Part shown: positions 62,046-64,000 of the stretch, in pieces
Position numbering within the stretch: the first letter of the stretch is position 1
How the letters are laid out: each line of letters begins with the position of its first letter
DNA from: Streptomyces sp. ML-6
GTDB lineage: Bacteria; Actinomycetota; Actinomycetes; Streptomycetales; Streptomycetaceae
DNA: 64,000 bases
Reading direction: 5' to 3'
Assembly (NCBI RefSeq): GCF_030116705.1
Contig: NZ_JAOTIK010000001.1
Location: 2,685,001-2,749,000, forward strand
Notes under the pieces: model-generated
Databases searched by the model: none
Seen by the model: only the letters and a program-made list of their open reading frames with translations
Told to the model about the DNA's origin: nothing
Made by a program: the position numbers and the translations under genes

Positions 62046-62239
62046 TCACTAGGGGCGATGTTGGGTTGAGGGTGCAGGACCGTGCCGGACGGGTCGGCAT
62101 CCTGCGCGACGTGGACCCCGAATGGGAGGACCCGGCGAAGCTCCCCAGCGAGCGCCGGAAGACCCCCATGGCGTTCGTACGGCCCGAGGGCGGGTGCCCT
62201 GAGTGGCTGGTCCCTCCCGGCACCGTGGCGCGCGTTTGA
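62042..62239 (+). CDS. Small hypothetical protein overlapping the previous gene
   Basis: 65 residues from GTG 62042 (overlapping GTGA). It reads TRGDVGLRVQDRAGRVGILRDVDPEWEDPAKLPSERRKTPMAFVRPEGGCPEWLVPPGTVARV, a small beta-rich protein similar in size to many Streptomyces cassette proteins. No family is recognised. Followed by a long inverted repeat that may end or regulate the transcript before the AHCY-like gene. Confidence 0.68.
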   Translation: MITRGDVGLRVQDRAGRVGILRDVDPEWEDPAKLPSERRKTPMAFVRPEGGCPEWLVPPGTVARV

Positions 62240-62243
62240 GACT

Positions 62244-62295
62244 CCCGCCCCCGGTGAGGCCCTGTCCTCAGTGGTCCTGTCCGGCCGGGGGCGGG
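62244..62295. terminator. Hairpin between the small genes and the AHCY-like gene
   Basis: CCCGCCCCCGG (62244-62254) and CCGGGGGCGGG (62285-62295) are perfect 11-bp complements around 30 bases. It may terminate transcripts of the small genes or act in a leader before the AHCY-like gene. Confidence 0.6.
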
Positions 62296-62431
62296 CATGG
62301 TTCCCCGCCCCTTCGGCGCTGCCGCTGATGTCGTGCGGACGGGGCGTGAACCGCCCGGTTTCTCACAGTTCAGGGGACAGTCGGTAACCGGGCGGGGCCC
62401 GCAACGACTACAGACAGAAAGGGGGGTGCCC

Positions 62432-63553
62432 ATGGAAACCATCGAGCGCGCGAGACTTGACGCGTTCTTCGGCAAGGTCACCGCGATATTCGCCCCGAGC
62501 GAGCGTCCGTCCTCGCTGCTGATCACCCATCTCTTGCCCGAACGTCCCTCGTTCGTCGACGCCGTGGGCAGGGTGACGCAGCTCCGCGCGGTGCTGCCCA
62601 AGCCCAAGTCCATCCACGCGAGCGCCCGCCGCGAGATCGAAAAGGCGCACCCGTGCGACGAGCTGTCCCGGGAGCTGTTCAGCGACCCCGACACGGCCGT
62701 GAGCTACCTGGAGAAAAGAGCAGCCGGCGAACAGCTCGTCCTACTTGATGTGGGCGGCTACTTCGCCCCCTCGCTGGACGCGATCTGTGAGCGGTTCTCG
62801 GGAACCGTCCTCGGCGTGGTCGAGGACACCGAGAACGGGCACCGCCGCTACACCGAGCGGGACAAGCTTCCGTGCCCCATGATCAGCGTGGCTCGCTCGC
62901 CACTCAAGGAACCGGAAGACTTCCTGGTCGGACAGTCCGTCGTGTTCTCCACGGAAGCGTTGCTGCGGCAGCGGAACGACATCCTGCACGGGCGTCCCGC
63001 CTTGGTGATCGGCTTCGGCAGGCTGGGAAGCTCGATTGCCCGCCTGCTGCACGTCAAGGGCGTTCGTGTCATCGTCCACGACGTGGACCCCGTGCGGCGA
63101 GCACAGGCTATGTCGCAGGGGTTCGAGGTGGCCCGAGACCGCGACCGGGCCATTTCGGCGGCGGGTCTCGTGCTGTGCGCGACCGGTCGACTGTCACTGC
63201 GTGGCGAGGACTTCCCTCAGCTCAAGAACGGCGCCTATGTCGCCACCGTGACCAGTTCGGAAGACGAGTTGGAGTTGAGCGGGCTCCCCTCGGGTTACAC
63301 CCGTGACAACGCCGGCGAGCACGTGACCTGCTACAGCACGCGGGGACACTATTTCTATCTGCTGAACGGGGGCGAGGCGGTCAACTTCATCCACGGGGCG
63401 AGCGTTGGACCGTTCATCGCGCTCGTTCAGGGCGAACTCTTGGCAGGCGCCGCCAAACTCACCCGTGGGGACCTGGACAGCGCTGTGCACGAGGTGTCCA
63501 CCGCCGACCGGGAAGCCATCGCGGCTGCCTGGCTCCACTACTACAACAGGTGA
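62432..63553 (+). CDS. S-adenosylhomocysteine hydrolase-like NAD-binding protein
   Basis: 373 residues from ATG 62432, preceded by AAAGGGGGG; shorter than true enzymes (about 430 or more). The Rossmann loop VIGFGRLGSSIARLLHVKGVRVIVHDVDP aligns with the NAD site of AHCY. By eye, the catalytic Lys and Asp of AHCY (SVTKSKFD) correspond to SPLKEPED and are kept, and the ETTTG region reads EDTENG. But residues that hold the adenosyl and homocysteine groups differ: the next Cys becomes Gln, and the HFD and HPSF His positions are replaced. So it binds NAD but may act on a different nucleoside thioether. It lies between an XRE regulator and a NUDIX hydrolase. Confidence 0.8.
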   Translation: METIERARLDAFFGKVTAIFAPSERPSSLLITHLLPERPSFVDAVGRVTQLRAVLPKPKSIHASARREIEKAHPCDELSRELFSDPDTAVSYLEKRAAGEQLVLLDVGGYFAPSLDAICERFSGTVLGVVEDTENGHRRYTERDKLPCPMISVARSPLKEPEDFLVGQSVVFSTEALLRQRNDILHGRPALVIGFGRLGSSIARLLHVKGVRVIVHDVDPVRRAQAMSQGFEVARDRDRAISAAGLVLCATGRLSLRGEDFPQLKNGAYVATVTSSEDELELSGLPSGYTRDNAGEHVTCYSTRGHYFYLLNGGEAVNFIHGASVGPFIALVQGELLAGAAKLTRGDLDSAVHEVSTADREAIAAAWLHYYNR

Positions 63554-63557
63554 TCGA

Positions 63558-64000
63558 ATGCCCATCACGGCAGACCACATCCGTACGACCGTGGCCGAGT
63601 ACACCGACGCGCACCCCGAGGACAAGCACATGCTTGCCCCGCTCGGTGAGCTGCTGGACCAGGGCTCCGACGTGACGAGCCGGAAGGAGTTCCGTGGGCA
63701 CGTGACCGCCGGGGCGGTGCTCGTCAACGACCAGGGGGAAGCGCTGTTCATCCATCACGTGGCGCTCGACAAGTGGCTGACCCCCGGCGGACACCTGGAA
63801 CCCGAGGACGTGAACCTGATGGGCGCGGCGCTGCGCGAGCTGATCGAGGAAACGGGAATCACGCTCAGCATCTCCCCCGTGCAGGCGACCCCCGTGCACA
63901 TCGACGTGCACCCCATCCCCGCCAACGACAGCAAGGGAGAGGGCGCCCACTGGCACGCGGACTTCCGTTACCTCTTCCGTGCGAGCGGCGACCAGGCCGT
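63558..64000 (+). CDS. NUDIX hydrolase, 3' end outside window
   Basis: Starts ATG 63558, four bases past the AHCY-like stop; at least 147 residues are in the window. The box GGHLEPEDVNLMGAALRELIEETGI is a variant NUDIX motif: the expected spacing is one residue longer and the first Glu is Asp, but RE..EE.G is kept. Before it come VTAGAVLVNDQGEALFIHHVALDKWLTPGG, the typical lead. NUDIX enzymes cleave nucleoside diphosphates linked to another moiety, so it may act on a product related to the AHCY-like protein's substrate. Translated together with it, most likely. Confidence 0.9.
   Translation, partial: MPITADHIRTTVAEYTDAHPEDKHMLAPLGELLDQGSDVTSRKEFRGHVTAGAVLVNDQGEALFIHHVALDKWLTPGGHLEPEDVNLMGAALRELIEETGITLSISPVQATPVHIDVHPIPANDSKGEGAHWHADFRYLFRASGDQA

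Overview
The window is a piece of a Streptomyces chromosome. The DNA is very GC-rich with strong GC bias at third codon positions. It carries genus markers: an SsgA-like sporulation protein, a DUF3039 protein, an actinobacterial HU protein, a NnaR-type HemD/winged-helix regulator and a HelD-type RNA polymerase recycling ATPase. Gene order from about 1 to 57 kb matches my memory of the S. coelicolor SCO2920-SCO2958 interval (ssgG, hppD, murA, hupA, malic enzyme, nnaR). That match is recollection, not a search.

Layout. 1-5.3 kb: secreted M6 metalloprotease (cut by the window edge), a small membrane protein and two RDD membrane proteins. 5.5-13.1 kb: ssgG, a GlcD-like FAD oxidase, a TPR protein, a TetR/MFS efflux pair sharing an operator-like motif, and hppD divergent from an Lrp/AsnC regulator. 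13.1-17.0 kb: four-gene glycine-betaine-type ABC importer. 17.1-20.9 kb: ArsR-type regulator with four evenly spaced operator-like boxes, a small protein, an MFS protein, a Lon-like secreted protease and an IclR regulator. 21.3-26.0 kb: three secreted, probably surface-associated proteins, two of them paralogues. 26.3-30.4 kb: DEAD/DEAH helicase, RHH/Doc toxin-antitoxin pair, MFS transporter. 30.5-33.4 kb: tRNA-Cys(GCA), then a less GC-rich operon (WXG100-like protein, DUF1023 hydrolase, lipoprotein).

33.7-39.5 kb: three-subunit xanthine-dehydrogenase-type molybdoenzyme whose 2Fe-2S subunit has an unusual His-rich repeat region about 600 residues long in front of it. 39.8-44.6 kb: amino-sugar uptake and hydrolysis operon (binding lipoprotein, two permeases, GH20 hexosaminidase), preceded by a near-consensus DasR dre site. 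44.8-50.1 kb: DUF3039, YqgE/AlgH, murA, hupA and malic enzyme, followed by a candidate small RNA. 50.6-59.6 kb: HelD-like ATPase, CGNR regulator, two GNAT acetyltransferases, DUF4259, nnaR, and a LysR/MFS divergent pair.

At about 59,580 the core gene order appears to break. The frame and third-position bias switch from the MFS gene to a gene lacking its 5' end. Beyond lies accessory DNA: an XRE/TPR regulator, two overlapping small genes, a divergent S-adenosylhomocysteine-hydrolase-like protein and a NUDIX hydrolase (cut by the window end). This cassette is the best candidate here for an undescribed system.
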